From Allobosea sp. (GTDB lineage Bacteria > Pseudomonadota > Alphaproteobacteria > Rhizobiales > Beijerinckiaceae), in contig NZ_JAFKFX010000028.1 of assembly GCF_017308075.1 (NCBI RefSeq), forward strand, positions 62,001 to 126,000: a stretch of DNA of 64,000 bases, in the 5' to 3' direction. How positions within the stretch are numbered: position 1 is the first letter of the stretch; each line of letters begins with the position of its first letter. A model generated the notes under the pieces. It ran no database searches and had not been told where the DNA came from. It saw nothing but the letters and a program-made list of their open reading frames with translations. The position numbers and the translations under genes were made by a program. Below are positions 53,704-63,120 of the stretch, piece after piece.

Positions 53704-54606
53704 ATGATGATCAACCCTGCCGCCCATCTGACGCCATCGCAAGCGGCCGAGCTCCTCGTCCAGGCGCTGCCGCATATGCAGCGCTACGACCAGGAGGTGA
53801 TCGTGATCAAATATGGCGGCAACGCCATGGGTGACGCCGCCACCGCCGAGGATTTCGCCGAGGACGTGGTCCTGCTCGAGCAATCCGGGCTGAAGCCGGT
53901 GGTCTGCCATGGCGGCGGCCCGCAGATCGCCCGCATGCTCGACAAGCTCGGCCTGAAATCCGAGTTCAAGCAGGGCCTGCGCGTCACCGATGCGGCGACC
54001 GTCGACGTCGTCGAGATGGTGCTCGCCGGCTCGGTCAACAAGGAGATCGTCGGCTACATCTCGCGCGAGGGCGGCAAGGCGATCGGGCTTTGCGGCAAGG
54101 ACGGCAACATGGTGATCGCCAAGAAGGCGACCCGCACCATCGTCGATCCCGATTCGAAGATCGAGCAGATCCTCGATCTCGGTTTCGTCGGCGAGCCCGA
54201 CACGGTCGACACCACCGTGCTCGACGCGACCCTCAAGGCCGAGCTGATCCCGGTTCTGGCGCCGGTCTGCGCCGCCGCGGACGGCCAGACCTACAATGTC
54301 AACGCCGACACCTTCGCCGGCGCGATCGCCGGGGCGCTCAACGCCAAGCGCCTGCTGCTGCTGACCGACGTGCCGGGCGTGCTCGACAAGGACAAGAAGC
54401 TGATCCCGGAGCTGACCGTCGAGCAGTGCCGGCGCCTGATCGCCGACGGCACCATCTCCGGCGGCATGATCCCGAAGATCGAGACCTGCATCTACGCTCT
54501 GGAAAAGGGCGTCGAGGCCGTCGTCATCCTCGACGGTAAGGTGCCTCATGCCGTGCTGATCGAGCTCTTCACCGACACCGGCTCGGGCACCATCATCAGG
54601 AAGTGA
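53704..54606 (+). CDS. argB: Acetylglutamate kinase
   Basis: Second step of arginine synthesis, phosphorylating N-acetylglutamate. The 300-residue amino-acid-kinase-fold protein has [10 protein letters not shown] (ATP/catalytic Lys), VCHGGGPQI and the C-terminal [12 protein letters not shown] segment. An N-terminal helix (residues 1-25) of the kind required for arginine-sensitive hexameric NAGK is present, so feedback inhibition is likely. Three-gene neighbourhood engB-DUF423-argB on the plus strand. Confidence 0.96.
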   Translation: MMINPAAHLTPSQAAELLVQALPHMQRYDQEVIVIKYGGNAMGDAATAEDFAEDVVLLEQSGLKPVVCHGGGPQIARMLDKLGLKSEFKQGLRVTDAATVDVVEMVLAGSVNKEIVGYISREGGKAIGLCGKDGNMVIAKKATRTIVDPDSKIEQILDLGFVGEPDTVDTTVLDATLKAELIPVLAPVCAAADGQTYNVNADTFAGAIAGALNAKRLLLLTDVPGVLDKDKKLIPELTVEQCRRLIADGTISGGMIPKIETCIYALEKGVEAVVILDGKVPHAVLIELFTDTGSGTIIRK

Positions 54607-54617
54607 GGCCGAACCCG

Positions 54618-54766
54618 GCCTCATTCCGGGGCGCTGCGCGGCAGCGATGCCGGCTCCCATGAACACCGAAGCTGCCGGCAGGCCCGCCGTGAGGTCAGGG
54701 CATCTTCCGAAAGACGCCGATGTTCATGGGGCGGGGCTCTTCGCTGCGCGAAGCGCGGGAATGAGG
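54618..54766. repeat. Nested palindromic intergenic repeat after argB
   Basis: Outer arms CCTCATTCC / GGAATGAGG (54619-54627 / 54758-54766) and inner perfect 10-base arms CCCATGAACA / TGTTCATGGG (54656-54665 / 54721-54730). Same nested design as the unit at 46397. Confidence 0.7.
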
Positions 54767-54839
54767 TAAGGCTCCCCATCGCAAGGACTTTGCAAGAACC
54801 TTGCATGTCATGCTGTCACGTCCCACATGACATGATCCA

Positions 54840-55595
54840 ATGAAACAGAACGCTGACATCGCCGCCGCCCTGCCACTCCTGCCCGACATGGACGCTTTCG
54901 GCCATGTCGACCATTGGGTCTTCGACCTCGACAACACGCTCTATTCGCATGAGGCGAAGGTCTGGCCGCAGGTCGACGAGCGCATCACGCTCTTCCTGGC
55001 AGAGCTGTTCGGCCTCGACGGCATGTCGTCGCGGGCGCTGCAGAAATATTATTACCAGCGCTACGGCACGACGCTGAAGGGGCTGATGGAGGAGCACGGC
55101 ATCGACCCCGCCGACTTCCTCGACTTCGCCCATGAGATCGACCTGACCCTGCTCGATCCCAATCCAGCGCTCGGGGCTGCGATCGCGGCATTGCCCGGCC
55201 GCAAGCTGATCCTGACCAATGGCTCGCGCGGCCATGCCGAGAACGTCGCCGGCAAGCTCGGCATCCTCCATCACTTCGAGGACATTTTCGACATCGTCAA
55301 TGCCGGCTTCACCCCGAAGCCCGAGCGCGCGACCTACGAGAATTTTCTCGCCAAGCACGGCGTCGATCCCGGCCGGGCGGCGATGTTCGAGGATATCGAG
55401 AAGAACCTGATCGTGCCGAGCGCGCTCGGCATGAAGACGGTACTGATCGTGCCGCGCACGCCCGATCCCTTCCGCGAGGCCTGGGAGCAGGCGGCGGTCG
55501 AGGCCGGCCATGTGCATTTCGTCACGAACGATCTGACCGGTTTCCTCGGGCCGCTGACGCGGGCGGAGCTCCCTCCGCTTCCTGTTTCGAAATAG
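54840..55595 (+). CDS. Pyrimidine 5'-nucleotidase (HAD-IA, SDT1/YjjG-like)
   Basis: A 251-residue HAD hydrolase. Motifs: VFDLDNTLYSHE (residues 22-33), ILTNGSRGHA (motif II), KPERATYE (motif III lysine) and MFEDIEKNLIVP (motif IV acidic pair). The DLDNTLY motif and length match the pyrimidine 5'-nucleotidase group. It would dephosphorylate UMP/CMP or damaged pyrimidine nucleotides. The 230-base gap before it is mostly the repeat. Confidence 0.85.
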   Translation: MKQNADIAAALPLLPDMDAFGHVDHWVFDLDNTLYSHEAKVWPQVDERITLFLAELFGLDGMSSRALQKYYYQRYGTTLKGLMEEHGIDPADFLDFAHEIDLTLLDPNPALGAAIAALPGRKLILTNGSRGHAENVAGKLGILHHFEDIFDIVNAGFTPKPERATYENFLAKHGVDPGRAAMFEDIEKNLIVPSALGMKTVLIVPRTPDPFREAWEQAAVEAGHVHFVTNDLTGFLGPLTRAELPPLPVSK

Positions 55596-55603
55596 CTCTG
55601 AGT

Positions 55604-55715
55604 ATCCCGGGCGACCGAAGCGAGACCCGGGATCCATTCTGGAGCCTTTCCGACAGAGCAGCGTGCATGGATCCCGGATCAGCGCCGCTTCGCGGCTTGT
55701 CGGGATGGCATTGCA
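55604..55715. repeat. Palindromic intergenic repeat (ATCCCGGG type)
   Basis: ATCCCGGG (55604-55611) / CCCGGGAT, continuing into CCGGGATCCAT (55627-55636) / ATGGATCCCGG (55667-55677). Lies between the convergent nucleotidase and deaminase genes; related to the CATTCCGG family by its GGATCCAT / ATGGATCC core. Confidence 0.7.
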
Positions 55716-55720
55716 GGGGC

Positions 55721-57055
55721 TCAGGCGAAGCGCCGCGAGGCGAGATTATGCGAGCGGCGCAGGCCGGACAGGTCGAGCCCGGGAATCTCGCCGTCGATCA
55801 CCCGCCAGCGCCCGCCGACCAGCACCCGGTCGGCCCGGCTGGCGCCGCACAGCACCAGCGCGGCGATCGGGTCATGCGCGCCGGAGAAACGCAGCTCGTC
55901 GAGCTTGTAGAGCGCAAGGTCGCCCTGCAGGCCGGGCGCGATCTTGCCGATATCGTCGCGCCCGAGGCAGCGGGCCGAGCCTTCCGTCGCCCAGCGGATC
56001 GTGTCGCGCGCCGTCACCGCGCCGGCGCTCTTGTAATGCAGCCGGTTGACCAAGAGCGCATGGCGCAGCTCCTCCATCAGATTGGAGCCGTCATTGGAGG
56101 CCGAGCCGTCGACGCCGAGGCCGAGCGGGGCGCCGGCCGCTTCGAGCTCGCGGGTCTTGCAGAAGCCGGAGGCGAGCACCCCGTTCGAGGTCGGGCAATG
56201 GCAGATTCCGACGCCGGCCTTGCCCAGTCGCTCGCATTCCTCGCAGGAGAAATGGATGCCGTGCGCCAGCCAGGTCTTCGGTCGCATCCAGCCGGCGTCC
56301 TCGAGCAGGTCGAGCGGGCGCTTGCCATAGACTTCCAGGCAATAGGCGTCCTCGTCCTCGGTCTCGGCGAGATGGGTATGCAGCGGGGCATCGAAGCGGG
56401 CGGCGAGCTCGGCGGATTTCGCCATCAGCGACGGCGTCACCGAGAAGGGCGAACAGGGGGCGAGCGCGATCTGGACCATGCTGCCGGGGGCGGGATCGTG
56501 GAACAGCTTCAGCACCCGCTCGCTGTCGGAAAGGATCGTCTCCTCGTCCTGCACGACCTCATCCGGGGGCAGGCCGCCATCCTTCTGCGACAGGTTCATC
56601 GAGCCGCGCGAGATGGTGACGCGGATGCCGAGCGCGCGGGCTTCCTCGACGGCGATGTCGACCGCGTTCTCGAGCCCTGCCGGGTAAAGGTAGTGGTGGT
56701 CGGCCGCGGTGGTGCAGCCAGACAGGAGCAGCTCGACCAGGGCGGCCCGCACCGCGATCCGCAGATCCTCGGGCCGCAGCCGCGCCCAGAGCGGATAGAG
56801 CGCCTTCAGCCAGGGAAAGAGCTCGCGGTCGATCGCCGCCGGATGGGCGCGGGTCAGCGTCTGGTAGAAATGATGGTGCGTGTTGACGAGGCCGGGCAGC
56901 ACGACATGGTCGGAGGCGTCGAAGCTCTCGGTCACCGGCCGCGAGGGGAAGCCGCCGAGCGTGACGAGCTCGACGATGACGCCGTCCTCGATCACCACCC
57001 CGCCGCCGGCGTTTTCAGCGAGAATGGCGAGCGGATTTCTGATCCAGAGGCGCAT
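55721..57055 (-). CDS. 8-oxoguanine deaminase-like amidohydrolase
   Basis: A 444-residue zinc-dependent deaminase of the ATZ/TRZ/8-oxoguanine deaminase group. Metal ligands: GLVNTHHHFYQTLTR (HxH, residues about 59-61), HTHLAETEDED (His, substrate Glu), the LAHGIHF histidine and GLGVDGSASNDGSNLM (Asp). The HFYQTLTRA context matches 8-oxoguanine deaminase from Pseudomonas as I recall it, converting 8-oxoguanine to urate; hydroxyatrazine-type hydrolase is the alternative. Confidence 0.8.
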   Translation of the reverse strand: MRLWIRNPLAILAENAGGGVVIEDGVIVELVTLGGFPSRPVTESFDASDHVVLPGLVNTHHHFYQTLTRAHPAAIDRELFPWLKALYPLWARLRPEDLRIAVRAALVELLLSGCTTAADHHYLYPAGLENAVDIAVEEARALGIRVTISRGSMNLSQKDGGLPPDEVVQDEETILSDSERVLKLFHDPAPGSMVQIALAPCSPFSVTPSLMAKSAELAARFDAPLHTHLAETEDEDAYCLEVYGKRPLDLLEDAGWMRPKTWLAHGIHFSCEECERLGKAGVGICHCPTSNGVLASGFCKTRELEAAGAPLGLGVDGSASNDGSNLMEELRHALLVNRLHYKSAGAVTARDTIRWATEGSARCLGRDDIGKIAPGLQGDLALYKLDELRFSGAHDPIAALVLCGASRADRVLVGGRWRVIDGEIPGLDLSGLRRSHNLASRRFA

Positions 57056-57150
57056 GATGTGTCCGGGTATAAAGGCAGCGATTCAGTCGATCGTCCCGCA
57101 TAGGTGGGACATTGGTCGAAGGCCAGCCCGGGTCGTCATTTCACGGTGGT

Positions 57151-57441
57151 TCAATCGTCCCAGAACGGGCCGCTCTTGCAGCGATAGCCGATGAAGCATT
57201 GCGGCGTGTCGCGTGCCGGCACCCAGGCCGGATCGGCATATTCGTCGAACTGGCAGAAGCCGCGATGGGCGACGAAGCGGTCATAGGTATAGCCGCCGGT
57301 GCCGAGCACGATCGCGCCATTGGCGCGCACGCTCTGCTGGTTGGCGGCGCAACTGCGCGACAGCGTCGACGGCCGTCCCTGGGCCAGGCTTGCACCGGCG
57401 AAAGCGAGCGTCAGGACGAGCGACAGGGCGATCCGTTTCAT
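57151..57441 (-). CDS. Small secreted cysteine-containing protein
   Basis: A 96-residue protein with a signal peptide ([15 protein letters not shown], cleavage about residue 21) and four cysteines in the mature part ([28 protein letters not shown]), likely two disulfides. ATG at 57441. I do not recognise the family. It is divergent from dapD. Confidence 0.65.
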   Translation of the reverse strand: MKRIALSLVLTLAFAGASLAQGRPSTLSRSCAANQQSVRANGAIVLGTGGYTYDRFVAHRGFCQFDEYADPAWVPARDTPQCFIGYRCKSGPFWDD

Positions 57442-57568
57442 CGGGCTTTTCCGCGTGGCCAGCCTTTCCATCATAACACGTCTGGCCGGCCGGCGTTCCC
57501 TCAGCCTTGACGTTGCTGCCTGCATCGGCCATCGCTCCGGGCGCCCTCATGACTGCCGGAGCTGTCTC

Positions 57569-58411
<843 letters not shown>

Positions 58412-58430
58412 TTATCTACGACAAGAAGAT

Positions 58431-58475
58431 GGCGAGAGGCCCGTTCGGCATTGAATGCCGGCGCTCTCGCCGCTT
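58431..58475 (+). terminator. Hairpin terminator after dapD
   Basis: GGCGAGAG / CTCTCGCC (58431-58438 / 58464-58471) enclosing an inner CGGCATTGAATGCCG stem; followed by GCTTT. Confidence 0.65.
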
Positions 58476-58525
58476 TCGCGCTGATCGCGCCGGCTCGAGC
58501 TTCTGTTGCGCCGAGCAATATCGAT

Positions 58526-58575
58526 CACTCCATCATTCCGAGCCCTGCAAAGCGGAGCGCCGGAATGACGGAGTG
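58526..58575. repeat. Palindromic intergenic repeat (CATTCCG family) downstream of dapD
   Basis: CACTCCATCATTCCG / CGGAATGACGGAGTG (58526-58540 / 58561-58575), 14 of 15 paired, 20-base loop. Shares the TCATTCCG / CGGAATGA arms of the unit at 46397. Confidence 0.7.
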
Positions 58576-58602
58576 TGAAGCTGGCCCGAGCGGGCGAGCG
58601 CC

Positions 58603-59154
58603 TCAGGCGGCCGGGGCAGGGTTCGTGGTCGCCTCAGGGCCGGGTCCGGTGGGCAGCGGCTGGGCGGCCGGGGAGGCGGCCAGCGCATCGCGCAAGGCCT
58701 GCTCGCGGGTATGGTCTAGCGAGGTCTTCAGCACCAGGCCGCCGGTGCCCTTGATCGCCTCGAGAACCTTGTCGCCGGTCATCTTCTGGATCAGCACGAA
58801 AAGCGCCGCATTGCCGGGCTGCAGGCTCCCCGAGAGCTCCTTCATGAAGTTGTCGTTGACGCCGTAATCGGAGAGGGCGCCGCCGAGAGCACCCGAGGCG
58901 GCGCCGATCGCCGCGCCGAACACCGGCATCAGGAAGATCGCGCCGATCAGCAGGCCCCAGAAACCGCCCGAAGCGGCGCCGAGCGCTGTGGTGTTGAGCA
59001 ACTGGTTGAGCTTGATCTTGCCGCCCTCATGCATCACGGCGATGGCGGCATCGCTGATCTGGATCAGGTATTCCTTCTGCAGCCCGAAGAGCTTCTGGCG
59101 CATTTCGTCGGCCTTGGCCTCGGTCGGATAGACGATGACGACGAGATCGGACAT
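58603..59154 (-). CDS. DUF1269 family membrane-associated protein
   Basis: A 183-residue protein starting MSDLVVIVYPTEAKADEM, with a central glycine-rich double hydrophobic stretch (FWGLLIGAIFLMPVFGAAIGAASGALGGAL, about residues 65-95) typical of DUF1269, and a Pro/Ala-rich tail. Function unknown; members are often stress-induced. Confidence 0.83.
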   Translation of the reverse strand: MSDLVVIVYPTEAKADEMRQKLFGLQKEYLIQISDAAIAVMHEGGKIKLNQLLNTTALGAASGGFWGLLIGAIFLMPVFGAAIGAASGALGGALSDYGVNDNFMKELSGSLQPGNAALFVLIQKMTGDKVLEAIKGTGGLVLKTSLDHTREQALRDALAASPAAQPLPTGPGPEATTNPAPAA

Positions 59155-59282
59155 GGGGAAACTCCTGATGAGACGGGAATAGCAGCCTGACGATAGCTTG
59201 TGACGGGCTTGCGGCGGAAGCCATGATTCAGGTCAAGACGATGAGCCCTCGCTGCGCCTGACTTCCCGCACCGGCTTCCCGC

Positions 59283-60776
59283 CTATTCGGTCGCCAGCTC
59301 CCTGGCGGCTTCCTTCGCCGCGCCGCGTAGGGGCAGCTCCTTCATCCGCGCCAGGAACAGCAATGACAGGGCGAAGCCGACGAAGGTCGCGGCGAAGACA
59401 TAGGCGAAGAGCCGGACCATGACCTCGCGGTCGACCGCGCCGGCCCTGAGTGTTTCGGGGGAAAGCCCGGCGCCGCTCGCGCCCATGCCACCGAGCACGA
59501 TAGCGCCGAACACGGCGACGATCAGCGCGCCGCCAATCTGCCGGAAGAAGTTGGCGGTGGCGGTCGCCGTGCCGAGCTGGTGCATGGCGACGGCGTTCTG
59601 GATCGCGACGGTCGCGACCGGTAGCAGCGTGCCGAAGCCGAGGCTGATCACTGCGAGCACGGCTCCGAAGGGCACGAGGGGCAGTCTTCCGGCGAAGATC
59701 GCGAGGATTGCCGTGCCGGCGAGCGCCACGACAAGGCCGGCGAGCGGCACGCGCTTGTAATGCGTCAGCTTGGTCATCGCCCGACCGGAGGCGGTCGCGC
59801 CGACGACCGTGCCGCAGGTCAGCGGGATCAGTCCGAGCCCGGAATGGGCCGCGGACAGGCCGGCCACGGTCTCGAAATAGAGCGGCAGATAGATCGTCAG
59901 GCCGATGAAGGTCCCCATGCCGAAGCCGGCGGCGATGGTGCCGTCGCGCACCACCGGATTGGCGAGGATGGTGAGTGGAATCAGCGGCTCCTCCGCGACC
60001 CGCAGTCGCCAGGCGAAGCAGAGCCAGAGCGCGAGCGAGAGCAGGACTAGTCCGAGGATCTGCAACGAGAACCACGGATAGAGCACGCCGCCCCAGGACA
60101 AGGCGAGCAGCAGCGTCATGGTCGCGCTGGTCATCAGCAGGGCGCCGAGGAGGTCGAGCCGGTGCGGCCGCTCATGGCGCGGCAGGCGGCGCAGCGCCTT
60201 GTCGGTCATCCAATAGGCGGCGAGCCCGAGCGGCAGGTTGATCCAGAAGATCACCGACCAGTGCAGCGCCTCCGAGATCACGCCGCCGAGCACCGGCCCG
60301 AGCAGCGAGGAGGAGAAGAACACGCTGGCGATGTAGACCTGATACTTCCCGCGCTCCTTCGGCGGCACCATGTCGCCGATGATCGTCTGGGCCAGCGCGA
60401 TCAGCCCGCCGCCGCCGAGGCCCTGGATGAAGCGGGAGACCACCAGCAGCCAGATCGAGGAGGAGAGCGCGCAGGCGACCGAACCGACGATGAAGATCAC
60501 GATGCCGCCGAGCAGTGTCACGCGCCGGCCATGGATGTCGGCGAGCTTGCCGTAGAGCGGGGTCACGGCGGTCGAGGCGAGTAGATAGGAGGTCACCACC
60601 CAGGGCAGATGGGTGACGTCGCCGAGTTCGCGCCCGATCGTCGGCATCGCGGTCGCGACGATGGTCTGGTCGAGCGCCGCCAGGAACATGGCGAGCATGA
60701 TGCCGATCAGGATCGAACGGATATCGGCATGGCTGAGCGCAGCCGCCGGTGCCTCGGTCTCGACCCGCTTGTCCAT
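59283..60776 (-). CDS. DHA2 family MFS drug:H+ antiporter (14 TM)
   Basis: A 497-residue transporter of the EmrB/QacA type. Motif D1 DQTIVATAMPTIGRELGD (residues about 28-45) and motif A GKLADIHGRRVTLLGG are clear, with 14 hydrophobic helices. Exports drugs or metabolites with proton exchange; substrate unknown. The ATG at 60776 is preferred; a GTG at 60842 would add 22 residues. Single gene. Confidence 0.88.
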   Translation of the reverse strand: MDKRVETEAPAAALSHADIRSILIGIMLAMFLAALDQTIVATAMPTIGRELGDVTHLPWVVTSYLLASTAVTPLYGKLADIHGRRVTLLGGIVIFIVGSVACALSSSIWLLVVSRFIQGLGGGGLIALAQTIIGDMVPPKERGKYQVYIASVFFSSSLLGPVLGGVISEALHWSVIFWINLPLGLAAYWMTDKALRRLPRHERPHRLDLLGALLMTSATMTLLLALSWGGVLYPWFSLQILGLVLLSLALWLCFAWRLRVAEEPLIPLTILANPVVRDGTIAAGFGMGTFIGLTIYLPLYFETVAGLSAAHSGLGLIPLTCGTVVGATASGRAMTKLTHYKRVPLAGLVVALAGTAILAIFAGRLPLVPFGAVLAVISLGFGTLLPVATVAIQNAVAMHQLGTATATANFFRQIGGALIVAVFGAIVLGGMGASGAGLSPETLRAGAVDREVMVRLFAYVFAATFVGFALSLLFLARMKELPLRGAAKEAARELATE

Positions 60777-60952
60777 CGGCACTGCGCCCGCCTTGTGAAT
60801 TGGGAATGGCGGAGCATAGTGCGCCGTCGGGTCATGCGCCACGCGCTGGAGCGCAGGGCCGATCGGCGCTTTCGGCGCAGCGACGTTTGCGATTCACGAA
60901 ACGTCATGCACACTGCCTGCGCGCCGCGACCGGCGCCGTCGAGGGGTGCGCG

Positions 60953-61330
60953 ATGCGTGCGGCGCTGTTGTCCATTCTCATGCTCGCCCCGGGCGCGGCC
61001 TCCGCCGGCGATCTCGTGCTCGCCGGCCGCTATGGCTATTCCAACGAATGGGAGCTGTCGGCGACGCTTTTACGGAGGGGAGGCGAGGACCTCGTAGGCT
61101 GGCGCACTTATGTCGGGCCGCTGCACCTGAAGCGTCTCGGAGGGGCCGGCGAGGTCTCGCAGAGGACCGGCTCGATCGGGCTGCGGAGCAATGGCATCTA
61201 CTTTGCCGCGAGCCTTGCCGTCGGCGACGAGCTTTGCCTGGTCAGCGGGGGTACCTTGTCGAAGGAAGGCTTCTCCTTCGCCGATTGCGGCGAGACCCGG
61301 CGGATGCCGCTCAAGCTCTGGGTCAAATGA
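60953..61330 (+). CDS. Secreted protein of unknown function (orphan pair, first)
   Basis: A 125-residue protein with a signal peptide (LLSILMLAPGAASAG, cleavage near residue 18). The mature part is a mixed beta-rich sequence with two cysteines (DELCLVSGG, SFADCGETR) likely bonded. No family recognised. Its stop overlaps the next gene's ATG by four bases. Confidence 0.65.
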   Translation: MRAALLSILMLAPGAASAGDLVLAGRYGYSNEWELSATLLRRGGEDLVGWRTYVGPLHLKRLGGAGEVSQRTGSIGLRSNGIYFAASLAVGDELCLVSGGTLSKEGFSFADCGETRRMPLKLWVK

Positions 61331-61845
61331 TCCGCCGGTCGCGCATCGCCGTCCTGGCCCTGTTCGTCTTCTGCCTTCCGGTAGCGAGCGGCGGCGCTGC
61401 GGACGGGCGTCCCTCGCTGTGCCGGGGCGGCGAGGTCGCGGTGTTCTCCTGCGCGACCGGCGGCAAGATCGTCTCGCTCTGTGCCTCGGCCGATCTCGCC
61501 GCGGACAGGGGCTCGCTCACCTATCGTTTCGGGCGCAAGGGCGCGCTGGAACTGGTCCATCCCGATCCGCCGCGTCCGCCCGGCGCGGCCTTCAGCACCG
61601 CCGTCGTCGGCGATGCCGGTTCTGCCGGTGACATCGTCCGCTTCTCGCGCGGCGACGCCACCTACACGTTCTATTCGCTGACGGTGAAAGGACAGGGCGA
61701 TCGCGACGGCCTCGTCGTGACGCAGGGCGGACGGCGGACCCATCTCAGATGTCGCGATTTCGCCCTCGGCGACCAGGCCTGGGCGCCGGTCTATCGGGCG
61801 AAGCTGCCCCGGGCCGAGCCGGCCGAGCTCGACCTGCCGCGTTGA
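61327..61845 (+). CDS. Secreted protein of unknown function (orphan pair, second)
   Basis: A 172-residue protein with a signal peptide (IAVLALFVFCLPVASGGAA) and five cysteines around a beta-rich core (SLCRGGEVAVFSCATGGKIVSLCAS early, LRCRDF late). ATGA overlap with the previous gene. The CxGxxxxxxCxTGGKxxSxCxS pattern may mark a recognisable but unnamed lectin/lysozyme-inhibitor-like fold (inference). Confidence 0.62.
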   Translation: MIRRSRIAVLALFVFCLPVASGGAADGRPSLCRGGEVAVFSCATGGKIVSLCASADLAADRGSLTYRFGRKGALELVHPDPPRPPGAAFSTAVVGDAGSAGDIVRFSRGDATYTFYSLTVKGQGDRDGLVVTQGGRRTHLRCRDFALGDQAWAPVYRAKLPRAEPAELDLPR

Positions 61846-61866
61846 CCGGGACCTGAACGGCAAAGA

Positions 61867-61896
61867 GCCGCGCCATCGCGGGGGCGACGGCGCGGC
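61867..61896. terminator. Hairpin between convergent genes
   Basis: Perfect GCCGCGCC / GGCGCGGC stem with a 14-base loop, between the orphan pair and the HbpS-like gene. It lacks a T-run. Confidence 0.5.
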
Positions 61897-61919
61897 CCGG
61901 TCGGGTATCGTTCGAGAGA

Positions 61920-62408
61920 TTACTTCAGCTTGGCCGCGATCGCCTGCAGGCCGGCATTGGCGCATTCCTCGTCGAGATGGCCGCCGGGAGCGCCGCCGAC
62001 GCCGACCGCGCCGACGACATCGTCGCCGACCTTGACCGGCACGCCGCCGCCGAGCAGCAGGAAGCCGGGGATATGCACGAGATTGCGGGCGCCGGCATTG
62101 TTCGCGGCGGCTTCGGCCATGGCGCCGGTGTTCGAGCGGGCCGAGGCCGAGGTGAAGGCCTTGGCGCGGCTGGCTTCGAGGGTGTGCGGGCCGGCCCGGT
62201 CGGCGCGGACCATGGCGCGCACCACGCCCTGGCGATCGACCACGGTCGCGGTGACATTGAAGTTCTTGGCGGCGCAGGCCGCGACGGTCGCCTGGGCGAG
62301 CTCGACGGCGATGGCGGAGGGCAGGACGCGCTCCTGCGGCACCTGGGCCTGGGCGAGGGCCGGCAGGGCGACGGCGGCGGAAATCAGGACGAGACGGGCG
62401 AAGGACAT
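61920..62408 (-). CDS. Secreted GlcG/HbpS family (heme-degrading-domain) protein
   Basis: A 162-residue protein with a signal peptide (LVLISAAVALPALAQAQ) and the GlcG/HbpS domain: AACAAKNFNVTATVVDRQGVVRAMVRADRAG, KAFTSASARSNTG, IPGFLLLGGGVPVKVGDDVVGAVGVGGAPGGHLDEECANAG. In Streptomyces the secreted HbpS protein binds heme and tunes the SenS/SenR two-component system. Here the gene follows a histidine kinase and response regulator on the same strand, 103 bases after the regulator. AGAGGAG site 6 bases before the ATG. Confidence 0.85.
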   Translation of the reverse strand: MSFARLVLISAAVALPALAQAQVPQERVLPSAIAVELAQATVAACAAKNFNVTATVVDRQGVVRAMVRADRAGPHTLEASRAKAFTSASARSNTGAMAEAAANNAGARNLVHIPGFLLLGGGVPVKVGDDVVGAVGVGGAPGGHLDEECANAGLQAIAAKLK

Positions 62409-62464
62409 GGCGAACTCCTCTGACGGCCACCGAGGGTGGCGGCGTGAGAGGAGAATGGCGAAGC

Positions 62465-62519
62465 CACCCGGCCGCGTGCATCCGGGTGATCGACGCGCGG
62501 CATCGGTAGTTCTACCGAT
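62465..62519. promoter_or_regulatory. Inverted repeats ahead of the HbpS-like gene
   Basis: Two perfect palindromes: CACCCGG / CCGGGTG (62465-62471 / 62482-62488) and ATCGGTAG-TT-CTACCGAT (62502-62519). The second contains the response regulator's stop codon. Possible binding sites for that regulator controlling the HbpS-like gene, or a transcript stem. Confidence 0.5.
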
Positions 62520-63120
62520 CGGCGCCCTGCAGATGCAGCCGGACCATCTCGGCGAGCGAGCTGGTTTCGAGCTTTTCGGCGAGATGGGCGCGATGCGTGT
62601 CGACCGTCCGCGGCGAGATGCCGAGCCGGCGCGCCGCCTCCTTGCTCGAATGGCCCTCGGCGATCAAGGCGAGGATTTCGCGCTCGCGTTCGGAAAGCCG
62701 CTCCAGCCGCTGCCGTGCGGAAGAGGCATCCGCTTCCGCCGCGAGCATCGCCTCCAGCCGGGCGAGGGCGGCCTGGACCGTGTCGATCAGCACCTGTTCG
62801 TCGATCGGCTTGGTCAGGAAATCGGCCGCGCCATTGCGGAAGGCGACGCGGCAGGCCTCGACATCGCCATGGCCGGTGATCACGATCGCCGGCCAGCGGC
62901 AGCGGCTCGCAGCGAGGCGCTCCTGCAGCTTCAGCCCGGTCAGGCGCGGCATCCGGATATCGGTGACGATGCAACCGGGCGGCAGGCCGGGCAGGGCGTC
63001 CAGGAAGGCGAGCGCATCCTGATAGCCCCGGACGTCCAGTCCGACGGTGCGCAGCAGGAAGCCGAGCGCCTCCCGCACCTCCCAATCATCGTCGATCAGG
63101 TGGACGAGGCGCAGGCTCAT
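62512..63120 (-). CDS. FixJ/NarL-type two-component response regulator
   Basis: A 202-residue regulator: receiver domain with acidic pair DDD (10-12), phospho-acceptor Asp54 in VTDIRMP and Lys104 in TKPID, followed by a LuxR-type helix-turn-helix (about 140-200; LSEREREILALIAEGHSSKEAARRLGISPRTVDTHR). The ATG overlaps the histidine-kinase stop by four bases, so they form one cistron pair. Its target is probably the downstream secreted HbpS-like gene. Confidence 0.93.
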   Translation of the reverse strand: MSLRLVHLIDDDWEVREALGFLLRTVGLDVRGYQDALAFLDALPGLPPGCIVTDIRMPRLTGLKLQERLAASRCRWPAIVITGHGDVEACRVAFRNGAADFLTKPIDEQVLIDTVQAALARLEAMLAAEADASSARQRLERLSEREREILALIAEGHSSKEAARRLGISPRTVDTHRAHLAEKLETSSLAEMVRLHLQGADR

